Program-made: the position numbers and the translations under genes
Part shown: positions 50,255-58,980 of the stretch, in pieces
How positions within the stretch are numbered: the stretch's first letter is position 1
How the letters are laid out: every line of letters starts with the position of its first letter
Notes under the pieces: model-generated
Told to the model about the DNA's origin: nothing
The model's database searches: none
What the model saw: only the letters and a program-made list of their open reading frames with translations
Assembly: GCA_937887565.1 (NCBI GenBank)
Contig: CALABS010000044.1
Span: 62,001-126,000, forward strand
DNA: 64,000 nt
Reading direction: 5' to 3'
Source of the DNA: an uncultured Rhodospirillaceae bacterium
Lineage (GTDB): Bacteria > Pseudomonadota > Alphaproteobacteria > Rhodospirillales > Magnetospirillaceae

Positions 50255-51949
50255 TCAGGCGATGCCGGCCTTGATCAACAGGGCGTGGAAGTCGCGCAGC
50301 GCCGCCTCGGCGGCTCGCGGATCGGCGATGCCGTCGATGAAATGGCGGTCGAAATGGGGTTGGCGCAACAGCTGGACGATGCGCTGGCGGGCGCGGGCCA
50401 GGGCCTTGCCCTCGGGCAGCACGCCGGCGCCGCAGAACTTCACCAGCCGCACGGCGCGGTCGCGCAAGGGCGAATTGGGGTCGTCCAGTTTCTCGATGAT
50501 CTTCTCGTCCACCAGATAGCGTTCGAGCACGCTGTCGATGTGGTCGGCGATCCGCCGCTTGATCGGCTCCGGCAGGGCCGCCTCGGTGGCGGCGCGGAAG
50601 GCGTTGGTGGCGACGATCAGCCGCTCCTTGGGCTTCATGGACTGCTGGCAAAGCTGCCCGATGACGCGGGCGCCGAACACCCGGTCGAGCTCCTTCAGGA
50701 TGTCGGGCAGGTGGTCCTCGGCGAACTCGGTCTTGGTCAGCTCGGCCAGGTACATGACGCCCCGCGCCTGGTCGGGCATGGCGCGGGCGGTGTTGGTGAT
50801 GGCGGCGCGGCGGCCGCTGAGGCCGCCCTGCTCGACGAAGCGGCAGCCGCGCGCGGTCAGGGCCTCGGCCGCCTCGGCCCCCGCCAGCAGGCCGCCGGGA
50901 CCCAGCAGGCGGACCAGCACCCGCCGGTATTCCTCCATCTCCTTGGCCGGCTCCTGGCGATGCAGGGGATTGGGCGAGCGCAGTTGGCGCAAGGCGCGGT
51001 CGATGAGGGCGTCACGGCTGGCCGGCATGCGGCCGGTGGCGAGAAGGGCGTTGAGCTTGACGGCGATGTCCCGGGAATCGCTCTTGGCCGGATCGAACCT
51101 GCCGTCGGCGAGGTCGAGCATGGCGATGATGGCGCTGCCCAGACTCGGCTGCCATCCCAGCAGTTCCTGGATGACGTTGGCGGCCAGCACGTCGGCGATC
51201 ACGGTGTCCAGGAGCAGCAGCGCGTCGTGGTCGGTCTCGGCGGCGGCCAGGTCGCACAGCCGGTCGAGCTTGCCCAGCCAGTCGCGGGTCCGGATCAGTT
51301 CCCTGGACAGCACGATCATCGCCAGATAGCCGGCGTCCTCGTCCTGGAACTCGCCGCACGCGGCGATCACCGTCGAGAAGCGGTTGCCGAGCGCCGGCAG
51401 CTTGCGGTCCTCGGCGCGGCGGATGCGGGCCTGGATCTGGTCCAGCGCCGCCTGGATCTCCTCGCGGCGTTGCTTGGCGCCCTGGTCGCTGTCGCGCATC
51501 TGCAAGCCGGCCACGTGGTCGACGGCCGAGAAAACAAGGCTGTCCTTCTCGCGGATGTGCCGCAGTTCCTTGTGGTCGTGCAGAATCTCGGTGGGGGTGA
51601 GGGTGACCTGCTCCAGGTAGTTCCGCAGCACCCGGTTCATCACCTTGCGGCTTTCCAGGGCGAAGTAGTCGTCGACCTGGGAGCACAGGCCCGGGGCCTT
51701 GTCGATGTGGACGATGGCGACGGGGCGGTCGTCGGCGACCGCCTGGGTCTTCTCGAACACCACGGTTTCGGTCATGGTTCCGTCGCGGTTGGTCCAGTTG
51801 CGGACCACCCGCGCGCCGGCGCAGCGCTTGTCGGCCAGGAACGTGTTGGCGGCCGCGAGTGCCGCCTTGTCGTCGTCCTGGACGGTCTCGGTGATCCAGC
51901 GCCCCTGGCGCATCACCTGGACCTCGAAATTCTCCCGACCCGACCCCAT
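50255..51949 (-). CDS. Large hypothetical protein downstream of bioA
   Basis: About 564 residues, soluble, no signal peptide. An N-terminal beta-rich part (NFEVQVMRQGRWITETVQDDDKAALAAANTFLADKRCAGARVVRNWTNRDGTMTETVVFEK) precedes a long all-helical region of roughly 35-45-residue units, suggestive of HEAT- or TPR-like scaffolding. I do not recognise a family. It follows bioA by about 46 bp in the same direction and may be read from the bio operon. The exact start is uncertain (ATG at 51949; an upstream ATG at 51976 also exists). Confidence 0.7.
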   Translation of the reverse strand: MGSGRENFEVQVMRQGRWITETVQDDDKAALAAANTFLADKRCAGARVVRNWTNRDGTMTETVVFEKTQAVADDRPVAIVHIDKAPGLCSQVDDYFALESRKVMNRVLRNYLEQVTLTPTEILHDHKELRHIREKDSLVFSAVDHVAGLQMRDSDQGAKQRREEIQAALDQIQARIRRAEDRKLPALGNRFSTVIAACGEFQDEDAGYLAMIVLSRELIRTRDWLGKLDRLCDLAAAETDHDALLLLDTVIADVLAANVIQELLGWQPSLGSAIIAMLDLADGRFDPAKSDSRDIAVKLNALLATGRMPASRDALIDRALRQLRSPNPLHRQEPAKEMEEYRRVLVRLLGPGGLLAGAEAAEALTARGCRFVEQGGLSGRRAAITNTARAMPDQARGVMYLAELTKTEFAEDHLPDILKELDRVFGARVIGQLCQQSMKPKERLIVATNAFRAATEAALPEPIKRRIADHIDSVLERYLVDEKIIEKLDDPNSPLRDRAVRLVKFCGAGVLPEGKALARARQRIVQLLRQPHFDRHFIDGIADPRAAEAALRDFHALLIKAGIA

Positions 51950-51995
51950 GGAGTATTTCCGCCCCGCCAGCCCCACTCAAGGTATACAGGAACCG

Positions 51996-53297
51996 TCACA
52001 GATGCGCCAAGACCCCGTCGATGGCGTCCCAGGCGCGGTGGAGGTCGATCTCGTCGATGCAGTAGGGCGGCAGCAGGTAAAGGACGTTGCCCAGCGGGCG
52101 CAGCAGCAGGCCGCGCTCCAGGAAGGCCGCCTTGAGGGTGCGGCCGACGGCGGCGGCGTAGCCTTGGTCGGCGCCGACGTCGAAGGCGGCGATGGTGCCG
52201 CAGACGCGCGGGCGCGTCACCGGGTGGCGGGCGACGATGGCCGGCAGGCGCTGGCGGTGGATGGCCTCGATGGCCTTGATGCGGGCCTGGCAGTCCGGCG
52301 CCTCCAGCAAGTCCAGCGACGCCAGGCCGGCGGCGCAGCCCAGCGGATTGGCGGTGTAGCTGTGGCCGTGCAGGAAGGCGCGCTCGATTTCCCGGCCCAC
52401 GAAGGCTTGGTGGATGGCCTCGGTGGCCACCGTCATGGACATGGGCAGGAAACCGCCCGTCAGCCCCTTCGACAGGCACACCAGGTCGGGGCGGATGCCG
52501 GCCTTGACGCAGGCGAAGGTGGCGCCGGTGCGGCCGAAGCCGGTCATCACCTCGTCGAGGATCAGCAAGGTGCCGGCGTCGCGGATGCGCGCCTCCAGCG
52601 CCCGCAGGAATTCGGGCCGGCACATGCGCATGCCGCCGGCGCCCTGTACCAGCGGCTCGACGATGACGGCGGCGACGCGGCCCTTCTGCTCCTCGAGGAT
52701 GCGGTCGAGCACCGCCAGCGCCCGGCGCTCGGCGGCCTCGGGGTCGGGGTCGCCGTCCCAGGTGGTGGGGAAGGGCACCACCGAGACCGGGAACAGCATG
52801 CGGTTCCATGCCCCGAAGAAGCCCGACGACGCCCCCACCGACATGGCGCCGACGGTGTCGCCGTGGTAGCCGCCCTCGAAGGCGACGTATTCGGTGCGCT
52901 CCTCGCCCTGGTTGCGCCAGTACTGCATGGCCATCTTGAGCGCCACCTCGACGGCGGTGGAGCCGTCGTCGGAATAGAACGCCCGCCCAAGCCCGTCCGG
53001 CAGCAGGGCGGCGATCCGCTGGGCCAGGCGGGCGGCGGGCGCGTGGGTGAAATCGGCGAAGATCACCTGTTCCATGCGCCGCGCCTGCTCGGCCACCGCC
53101 TTGGCGATCACCGGGTTGGCGTGGCCGTGCAGGGTGACCCACCAGGACGACACCAGGTCCAGATAGTCCTTGCCGTCGGCGGTGGTGATGGTGGCGCCCC
53201 GGGCCTTGACCGCCACCATGGGCGGCGGCGCGGTGCCGGCCTGGGTGAAGGGATGCCAGAGATGGCGGGCGTCGAGGTCGCGGATGTCGTCGGTCAT
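51996..53297 (-). CDS. bioA: Adenosylmethionine-8-amino-7-oxononanoate aminotransferase
   Basis: A 433-residue class III PLP aminotransferase. It converts KAPA to DAPA with SAM as amino donor. It begins with RHLWHPFTQ and shows SSWWVTLHGHANP, FYSDDGSTAVEVALKMA, FEGGYHGDTVGAMSVGA, the PLP Asp region LLILDEVMTGFGRTG and the Schiff-base lysine in LSKGLTGGFLPM. The start overlaps bioD by 4 bases. Last recognised enzyme of the operon. Confidence 0.95.
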   Translation of the reverse strand: MTDDIRDLDARHLWHPFTQAGTAPPPMVAVKARGATITTADGKDYLDLVSSWWVTLHGHANPVIAKAVAEQARRMEQVIFADFTHAPAARLAQRIAALLPDGLGRAFYSDDGSTAVEVALKMAMQYWRNQGEERTEYVAFEGGYHGDTVGAMSVGASSGFFGAWNRMLFPVSVVPFPTTWDGDPDPEAAERRALAVLDRILEEQKGRVAAVIVEPLVQGAGGMRMCRPEFLRALEARIRDAGTLLILDEVMTGFGRTGATFACVKAGIRPDLVCLSKGLTGGFLPMSMTVATEAIHQAFVGREIERAFLHGHSYTANPLGCAAGLASLDLLEAPDCQARIKAIEAIHRQRLPAIVARHPVTRPRVCGTIAAFDVGADQGYAAAVGRTLKAAFLERGLLLRPLGNVLYLLPPYCIDEIDLHRAWDAIDGVLAHL

Positions 53298-53917
53298 CGG
53301 CGGGTCTCCGGCGGATCGAAGGCGGGCGGCGGCAGGCTGGCGATCACCGAGGCGGTCACGGCGAACAGCGGCTGGATCTCCGCCAGGATGGGGACGGCGC
53401 CGAAATGCTCGATGGCCTGGCGGTTGCCCGGATTGCGCTGGCCGTTCAGCACCACGCCGAGGATGGGGATGGAGCGTCGCCGCAGGGCCTCGAGCGTCAG
53501 CAGGGTGTGGTTGATGGTCCCCAGCGCGGTGCGGGCGACGACGACCGCCGGCAGGTCCAGGCGCTCCATCAGGTCGACCATCAGCGCCACCTCGTTGATG
53601 GGCACCATGACGCCGCCGGCGCCCTCGACGACCAGCGGGCGGTCGGTGGTGGGCGGCGGCCGCAGCGACGACAGATCGATCCGCACGCGCTCGCGGCGGG
53701 CGGCGTCGTGGGGGGACAAGGGCGCCCTCAGCACCGCCGCCGACGGATGGATCTCGGCCGACGGGGCCAGGCGCGCCACCTCGTCGGCGTCGGTGCCCTC
53801 GACCGACCCGGACTGCACCGGCTTCCAATAGGCGGCGGCCCAATGCTGCGCCAGCCAGGCGGCCACCAAGGTCTTGCCGATGCCGGTGTCGGTACCGGTG
53901 ACGAACACCCCTCTCAT
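53294..53917 (-). CDS. bioD: Dethiobiotin synthetase
   Basis: 207 residues. The P-loop FVTGTDTGIGKTLVAAWLA and YWKPVQSG are diagnostic, followed by VVEGAGGVMVPI. It carboxylates DAPA to dethiobiotin using CO2 and ATP. ATG start; 4-base overlaps on both sides with bioC and bioA. Nothing missing from the active site that can be seen. Confidence 0.94.
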   Translation of the reverse strand: MRGVFVTGTDTGIGKTLVAAWLAQHWAAAYWKPVQSGSVEGTDADEVARLAPSAEIHPSAAVLRAPLSPHDAARRERVRIDLSSLRPPPTTDRPLVVEGAGGVMVPINEVALMVDLMERLDLPAVVVARTALGTINHTLLTLEALRRRSIPILGVVLNGQRNPGNRQAIEHFGAVPILAEIQPLFAVTASVIASLPPPAFDPPETRR

Positions 53918-54654
53918 CGAACCTCCGCGACCAGGATCTCGTAGGTGACCGCCGCCGGCGCGCCCAGCGTCGCCAGGACCCGCCTCAACGCCGCCGGCCC
54001 CAGCGGCCGGTGGCCGGCGACGGGGGTTCCGGCGCCGATGGCCTTCAGCGCCCGCACGAATGCGCGGCCATCGTCGTAACGCACCGCGAAGGCCTCGGCA
54101 AGCACCTCGCATGCCCTGCCGGGCGGAAGCGCCGCCGCCAGGTCCTGGCGCGACGGATAGGCGGGGGAGCCGCAGGCCAGCCCCAGGGCGGCGTGGGCGT
54201 CGCGCCATTCGCGCAGGCTGGCGCGGCCCAGGGTGGACATCACCAGCCGCCCGCCCGGGGCTAGCAGGCCGGCCAGCCGGGCCAGCGCGCCGGGCAGGTC
54301 CTGGAACCACTGGGCGGCGAGATTCGAGACGATCAGGTCGAACGTGCCCGCCACGTCCGGATGCTCGCCGTCCATCACCCGCAGGCGGGCACTGGGATGG
54401 GCGGTGCCGGCCGCCTCGACCATGGCGGGGGCGATGTCGGTCAACAGCCAGTCGCCGCCGACCGCGGGCCGCAGCCGCCGGGTCAGCAGGCCGGTGCCGC
54501 AGCCGATTTCCAGCACGCGCGGCGCGGCGGGCAACGGTGCCGACAGGACCCGGCGTGCCACCAGGTCGGCGGCCAGGGCCTGGGCCTCGGCGGCGGTGTC
54601 GTAGGTGGTGGCGGCGGCCGAGAAGGCGGCGACGACCCGGTCCTTGCGGGTCAT
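53914..54654 (-). CDS. bioC: Malonyl-ACP O-methyltransferase BioC
   Basis: A 246-residue SAM methyltransferase. VVAAFSAAATTYDTAAEAQALAADLV is the BioC-type start, RVLEIGCGTGLLTRRL the SAM motif, and FDLIVSNLAAQWFQDLPGALARLAGLLAPGGRLVMSTLG motif II-III. It methylates malonyl-ACP to disguise it as a fatty acid primer for pimelate synthesis. Its position between the hydrolase and bioD supports the call over a generic methyltransferase. Confidence 0.9.
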   Translation of the reverse strand: MTRKDRVVAAFSAAATTYDTAAEAQALAADLVARRVLSAPLPAAPRVLEIGCGTGLLTRRLRPAVGGDWLLTDIAPAMVEAAGTAHPSARLRVMDGEHPDVAGTFDLIVSNLAAQWFQDLPGALARLAGLLAPGGRLVMSTLGRASLREWRDAHAALGLACGSPAYPSRQDLAAALPPGRACEVLAEAFAVRYDDGRAFVRALKAIGAGTPVAGHRPLGPAALRRVLATLGAPAAVTYEILVAEVR

Positions 54655-55283
54655 GGCGGCGCGGCCGCGACGTGGCGGATGCGTTGCGCCACCCAATCGG
54701 GATGGGACAGCGGCAGCAGATGGCCGCCGCCCTCCGCAAGGATCAGGTCGCGGCCGACGAAGGCCTCGCGGCTCATGGCCTCGGGGACGATCGGGTCGCG
54801 GGTGCCGGCCAGGGCCACCAGCGGGCAGTCCAGTTCGGCCAGGGCCGCGCGCTCGTCGCAACTGGCCAGCCACCGCAGCGCCTCACCCAGCGGCTCGGGG
54901 CGCAGGGACTCGGTCTCGGGCGCCGCGACGCCGCAGCGGCGCAGGAAGTCGGCGGCGACGCCGCGCGGGTCGTCGGCGAATTTGTCGACCATGCGCTCGA
55001 CTAGGCGCGGCGCCACGCCGGACACGAAATCCGGCGCCCGGGTGAAGCGGGGGAAGGCGTTGACCGCCACCACGCCGGCCCATGGCCGGGGCAGGTTGGC
55101 CAGCGCCCAGGCCAGTCCCATGGAATGGGCGACGACGACGGGCCGCTCGGGGGTGGGCCGGTGGCCGGGCCCCCGGAACCCCAGGTCCACCGCCTCGCGG
55201 CGGAAATCGGGCAGGCGTTCCGACACCGCCGACCAGAAGCCGGCGTCGAAGCCCCAGCCGTGCACGAACAGCAGGGGTCTCAC
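54651..55283 (-). CDS. Alpha/beta hydrolase, probable pimeloyl-ACP methyl ester esterase (BioH-like)
   Basis: 210 residues, shorter than BioH (about 256). The oxyanion start LLFVHGWGFDAGFW, nucleophile VVAHSMGLAWAL, acid GTRDPIVP and His GGGHLLPLSHPDW form a standard triad. Its place between bioF and bioC, with 4-base overlaps and a GTG start, implies that it cleaves the methyl ester made by BioC. The short cap suggests a distinct esterase class rather than true BioH. Inference from context. Confidence 0.8.
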   Translation of the reverse strand: MRPLLFVHGWGFDAGFWSAVSERLPDFRREAVDLGFRGPGHRPTPERPVVVAHSMGLAWALANLPRPWAGVVAVNAFPRFTRAPDFVSGVAPRLVERMVDKFADDPRGVAADFLRRCGVAAPETESLRPEPLGEALRWLASCDERAALAELDCPLVALAGTRDPIVPEAMSREAFVGRDLILAEGGGHLLPLSHPDWVAQRIRHVAAAPP

Positions 55284-56458
55284 GGGTGCTTCCTCACCGC
55301 GGCCAGGGTGGCGGCGATCAGGCCGTCCACATCCTCGTCGGAATGGGCCGCCGACAGCGCGAAGCGGATGCGGCTGGCGCCGGCGGGGACGGTCGGCGGC
55401 CGGATGGCGATGCCCAGGAAGCCCTCGTCCTCCAGCGCCCGGGCCACGGCGAGGGTGCGCTCCTCGCCGCCCAGGATCAGCGGCACGATCTGGGTCGAGG
55501 ACGCACCGGTGTCCAGGGTCTCGGCCTGGAAGGCGGCGCGCACCCGGTCGGCCAGCGCCCGAAGGCGGGCGCGCTCAGGCTCCAGCGACGGCACCAGCTC
55601 GACGGCGGCGTCGATGGCGCCCAGCACGGCCGGCGGCAGGGCGGTGGCGTAGATCACCCCCGAGGCGCGGTTGACCAGGAAGTCCCTGAGCACCGCCGAG
55701 CCGGCGACATAGCCGCCGAAGCCGCCCATGGCCTTGGAGAAGGTGCCCATGGCGATGTCGGCTCCCGCAACGCCCGACAGGCCGAAGCCGGTGGGGCCGA
55801 GGACGCCGGTGGCGTGGGCTTCGTCCAGGTACAGGAGCGCGTCCCAGCGGCGGGCGAGTGCGCCCAGCCGCTCCAGGTCGGGGACGTCGCCGTCCATGCT
55901 GAACACCGATTCGGTGACGATGACGCGCGGCCCCGGCGCGTCGCGGTCGGCCTCCAGCAGGTCTTCCAGGTGCGACAGGTCGTTGTGGCGGAAGCGGCGC
56001 TGGCGGATGCCGGCGGCCTGGCACCCCATGTGCAGGCTGGCGTGGTTGAGGCGGTCGGCGTAAAGCAGCGGTTCGGCCCCCCAGACCGAGCGGTCCAGCA
56101 GCGCCGGCAGCACCGAGGCGTTGCATTGCCAGCCGCTGGCGAACACCAGGGCGGCCTCGGTGCCCTTGGCGGCGGCGATGCGCCCCTCCAATTCCTCCAG
56201 CGCCGCCAGGTGGCCGGTGACCAGCCGCGACGCCCCCGAGCCGGCGCCGAAGCGGGCCGCCCAGTCGCGGGCGCGCTCGACCAGCAACGGGTGGCGCGCA
56301 AGGCCCAGATAGTCGTTGGACGAGAAATTGACCACCTCGCGTCCGCCGATGCGCAGGCGGCCGGCCGGCAGCGGCTCGACGGCGCGCAGGCCGCGGCGGC
56401 GCCCGGCGGCCGCCAGCTCGGAAAGGACAAGCGAAAGCCTGGAATCGAGGTCGTGCAT
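55280..56458 (-). CDS. bioF: 8-amino-7-oxononanoate synthase
   Basis: 392 residues, PLP-dependent alpha-oxoamine synthase. It joins pimeloyl-ACP/CoA and alanine to KAPA. It shows FSSNDYLGLARHPLLVERARDWAARFGAGSGASRLVTGHLAALEELEGRIA, VTESVFSMDGDVPDLERLGALA, LDEAHATGVLGPTGFG and the lysine in MGTFSKAMGGFGGYVAGS. ATG start. First gene of the bio operon and divergent from bioB across 130 bp. Confidence 0.95.
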   Translation of the reverse strand: MHDLDSRLSLVLSELAAAGRRRGLRAVEPLPAGRLRIGGREVVNFSSNDYLGLARHPLLVERARDWAARFGAGSGASRLVTGHLAALEELEGRIAAAKGTEAALVFASGWQCNASVLPALLDRSVWGAEPLLYADRLNHASLHMGCQAAGIRQRRFRHNDLSHLEDLLEADRDAPGPRVIVTESVFSMDGDVPDLERLGALARRWDALLYLDEAHATGVLGPTGFGLSGVAGADIAMGTFSKAMGGFGGYVAGSAVLRDFLVNRASGVIYATALPPAVLGAIDAAVELVPSLEPERARLRALADRVRAAFQAETLDTGASSTQIVPLILGGEERTLAVARALEDEGFLGIAIRPPTVPAGASRIRFALSAAHSDEDVDGLIAATLAAVRKHP

Positions 56459-56467
56459 GGGAGGCTC

Positions 56468-56520
56468 GTTCTAGAGGCTTTTCGCTCTTGTTGCAAAGCC
56501 GCATCGCACCGTCCTAATCT
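56468..56520. promoter_or_regulatory. Candidate divergent bio promoters sharing a palindromic -35
   Basis: TTGCAA (56491-56496) is its own reverse complement. On the plus strand it is followed after 18 bp by TAATCT (56515-56520) towards bioB. On the minus strand, after 17 bp, TAGAAC (56473-56468) leads to bioF. No BioR-type TTATMKATAA site is visible. Confidence 0.35.
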
Positions 56521-56588
56521 GCGCTCCCCGCAAGGGTGGGGCGGAGGGTCAATATCCCCACGGCGAACAAGGGTTTAGGAGGGTCGGT

Positions 56589-57560
56589 GTGACGGCTGCG
56601 GCTACCAGGATCACGAAAGACGAGGTGCGCCACGACTGGACGGTCGAGGAAGTGGAGGCGCTGTATTCCCAGCCGTTCATGGACCTGCTGTTCCAGGCCC
56701 ATCAGGTCCACCGCGCCAGCTTCGATCCCAACCGCGTCCAGGTCAGCCGGCTGATCTCCATCAAGACCGGCTCGTGTCCCGAGGACTGCACCTACTGCCC
56801 GCAGTCGGCCCACTACGCCACCGGGCTGGAGAAAGAGAAGCTGCTGGCCGTCGAGGAGGTGGTCGAGGCGGCCCGCAAGGCCAAGGAGGAGGGCGCCAGC
56901 CGCTTCTGCATGGGCGCCGCCTGGCGCGGGCCGCGCGGCGACGATTTCGAGGTCGCGGTGGCGATGATCGAGGGTGTCAAGGCCCTGGGCATGGAAACCT
57001 GTGCCACCTTCGGCCTCCTCGACAAGTGGCAGGCCCAACGCCTCAAGGAGGCGGGGCTCGACTACTACAATCACAACATCGACACCAGCCCCGAGCATTA
57101 CGGCGAGATCGTCACCACCCGCACCTTCCAGGATCGCCTCGACACCCTGGAGACCGTGCGCGAGGCGGGGCTGCACGTCTGCTCGGGCGGCATCGTCGGC
57201 CTGGGCGAGACCCGGACCGACCGCGTCAAGATGCTGTTGACGCTCGCCAACATGGACAAGCACCCCGACAGCGTGCCCATCAACCTGCTGATTCCCATTC
57301 CCGGCACGCCGCTGGCCGACGCCGAGAAGCCCGACAATTTCGACTTCATCCGCACCATCGCGGTGGCCCGCATCATCATGCCCAAGTCCTTCGTCCGCCT
57401 GTCGGCCGGCCGCGAGGGCATGAGCGACGAGATGCAGGCCCTATGCTTCTTTGCCGGCGCCAATTCGGTGTTCTGCGGCCACAAGCTGCTGACCGCCAGG
57501 AATGCCGCCCCCGGCAACGACAAGAGCCTGTTCGGCCGCCTGGGGCTGGCGCCGCTGTAG
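56589..57560 (+). CDS. bioB: Biotin synthase
   Basis: A 323-residue radical SAM enzyme that inserts sulfur into dethiobiotin. The 4Fe-4S motif is in SIKTGSCPEDCTYCPQSAHY (CxxxCxxC), followed by RFCMGAAWRGPR, CATFGLL, YYNHNIDTSPEHY and SGGIVGLGET. The auxiliary cluster Cys/Arg residues fit. The start is GTG, preceded by TAGGAGGG. Divergent from the bioF operon, so the whole pathway except acyl-ACP genes is here. Confidence 0.96.
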   Translation: MTAAATRITKDEVRHDWTVEEVEALYSQPFMDLLFQAHQVHRASFDPNRVQVSRLISIKTGSCPEDCTYCPQSAHYATGLEKEKLLAVEEVVEAARKAKEEGASRFCMGAAWRGPRGDDFEVAVAMIEGVKALGMETCATFGLLDKWQAQRLKEAGLDYYNHNIDTSPEHYGEIVTTRTFQDRLDTLETVREAGLHVCSGGIVGLGETRTDRVKMLLTLANMDKHPDSVPINLLIPIPGTPLADAEKPDNFDFIRTIAVARIIMPKSFVRLSAGREGMSDEMQALCFFAGANSVFCGHKLLTARNAAPGNDKSLFGRLGLAPL

Positions 57561-57660
57561 GTTCGTCACCGTCGGCGGTCGTGCGAATTGTCATGGCCGG
57601 CGGATCGGGGGCCGTCACACCCTTGCGGTCGATGCCGATCCCGGGTGTGAAGGAGGCCCC

Positions 57661-58194
57661 ATGAGCAGTTCCCCGACCGTCGACGACCGCCGCCGACAGT
57701 TCCTGATCGCGACCACCACCGCCGTCGGCGCGGCGGGAACGGCGGCCGCCCTGATTCCGTTCGTCGACAGCATGAACCCGGCCGCCGACGTGCTGGCCGT
57801 GGGATCGACCGAGGTCGATCTGAGCGGCGTCGCCGAGGGCATGGCGATCACCGTCGTCTGGCGCGGCAAGCCGGTTTTCGTGCGCCATCGCACGGCGGCC
57901 GAGATCGAGCGGGCGGCGGCCGAGGACAGCGCCGTGCTGCGCGACCCCCAAAAGGACGCCGATCGGGTGCAGCGCTCGCAATGGCTGGTGGTGGTGGGCA
58001 TCTGCACCCATCTGGGCTGCGTGCCGCTGGGCCAGAAGCCGGGTGATCCCAGGGGCGAGTTCGGCGGCTGGTTCTGTCCCTGCCACGGGTCGCATTACGA
58101 CACCTCGGGGCGGGCGCGCAAGGGACCTGCCCCGCTCAATCTCGAGGTGCCGCCCTATGCCTTCCTCAGCGACACCATCCTCAAGATCGGGTGA
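57661..58194 (+). CDS. petA: Ubiquinol-cytochrome c reductase Rieske iron-sulfur subunit (isolated copy)
   Basis: 177 residues. An N-terminal Tat-type RRRQFL (residues 10-15) and membrane helix (TTTAVGAAGTAAALIPFV) precede the Rieske fold: CTHLGC (115-120) and CPCHG (139-143) bind the 2Fe-2S cluster. The loops match bc1 complex Rieske proteins (CTHLGCVPLGQ, FCPCHGSHYDTSGR). It carries electrons from quinol to cytochrome c1. Unlike the usual fbc operon, cytochrome b and c1 genes do not follow; the next gene is convergent. ATG with GAAGGAGG upstream. Confidence 0.92.
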   Translation: MSSSPTVDDRRRQFLIATTTAVGAAGTAAALIPFVDSMNPAADVLAVGSTEVDLSGVAEGMAITVVWRGKPVFVRHRTAAEIERAAAEDSAVLRDPQKDADRVQRSQWLVVVGICTHLGCVPLGQKPGDPRGEFGGWFCPCHGSHYDTSGRARKGPAPLNLEVPPYAFLSDTILKIG

Positions 58195-58199
58195 GCGGG

Positions 58200-58964
58200 C
58201 TACGGCCTGACCTGATCGTACGCCTCCAAGCCGCTTCCCAGGGACAGACCCTCCAGCCAATCGAGGAAGCGGCCGACATCATCGCCCCGGAAGAACAGAC
58301 CGTGCTGCGGGGCGATGATGTCCACCTCGATGCCCCGCACCATGGCCACCCATTTGTCGCGGGCCTGAGGGGCGCCCATCCAGCGGCGGTGGAATCCCTC
58401 CATGTAGGCGACGTGCTCGCCGAAATCGGTCACGAAGATGCCGTCCACGCGGTCCTTGGGAACCAGCGCCGCGCCGATATCACCCGAGAACAGCACCTTG
58501 GCCTTGGGGTCATGGACGCAGAAATTGCCGGGCGAATGCAGGTAATGGGCCGGCAGCGCCCGCAGGCGGACGGTGGACGACAGCGCGATCTCGCATCCCG
58601 GATCGGGGATGGTCCGGAACTCGGCCTCGCGGTCGAAATGGCTGACGAACCCCGCCCACATCCACGACAGGTGGACGGCGAGGTCGACCCCGCACACCTG
58701 CCGCCACAGCGGCAGGGCCGACGACACGTCGGGGTCCTGGTGCGACAGGAACAGGTGTTTCAGGCGGTCGAGGCCGATCTCCTGGGTTACCGCCGCCACC
58801 ATGGGCGGGAACAGCTCGACGCCGCCGGGGTCGAGCAGCATGCAGGCGTCGGAACTGGTGACCAGCAGCTGGTTGGTGTCGATGACGTTGCCGGGCTGGT
58901 CGGGGTCCTGGGCGAAGGCCAGCCAGCGATGTTCGCCGTCCTGCCAGATGGTGTAGCACTTCAT
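58200..58964 (-). CDS. MBL-fold oxygen-binding di-iron (ODP) protein
   Basis: 254 residues. Flavodiiron-type metallo-beta-lactamase domain: LSHQDPDVSSAL (H75, D77, D79), AHYLHSPGNFCVHDP (H143), FSGDIG (D162) and IIAPQHGLFF. The canonical HxExDH is HxDxDV, the ODP variant. No flavodoxin domain, so it is not a complete oxygen reductase. ODP proteins of spirochetes bind oxygen and Fe2+ and partner with a chemoreceptor. The gene lies 16 bp after a chemoreceptor-like gene. ATG start. Confidence 0.82.
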   Translation of the reverse strand: MKCYTIWQDGEHRWLAFAQDPDQPGNVIDTNQLLVTSSDACMLLDPGGVELFPPMVAAVTQEIGLDRLKHLFLSHQDPDVSSALPLWRQVCGVDLAVHLSWMWAGFVSHFDREAEFRTIPDPGCEIALSSTVRLRALPAHYLHSPGNFCVHDPKAKVLFSGDIGAALVPKDRVDGIFVTDFGEHVAYMEGFHRRWMGAPQARDKWVAMVRGIEVDIIAPQHGLFFRGDDVGRFLDWLEGLSLGSGLEAYDQVRP

Positions 58965-58980
58965 CGCCCCGCGTTTCCTC

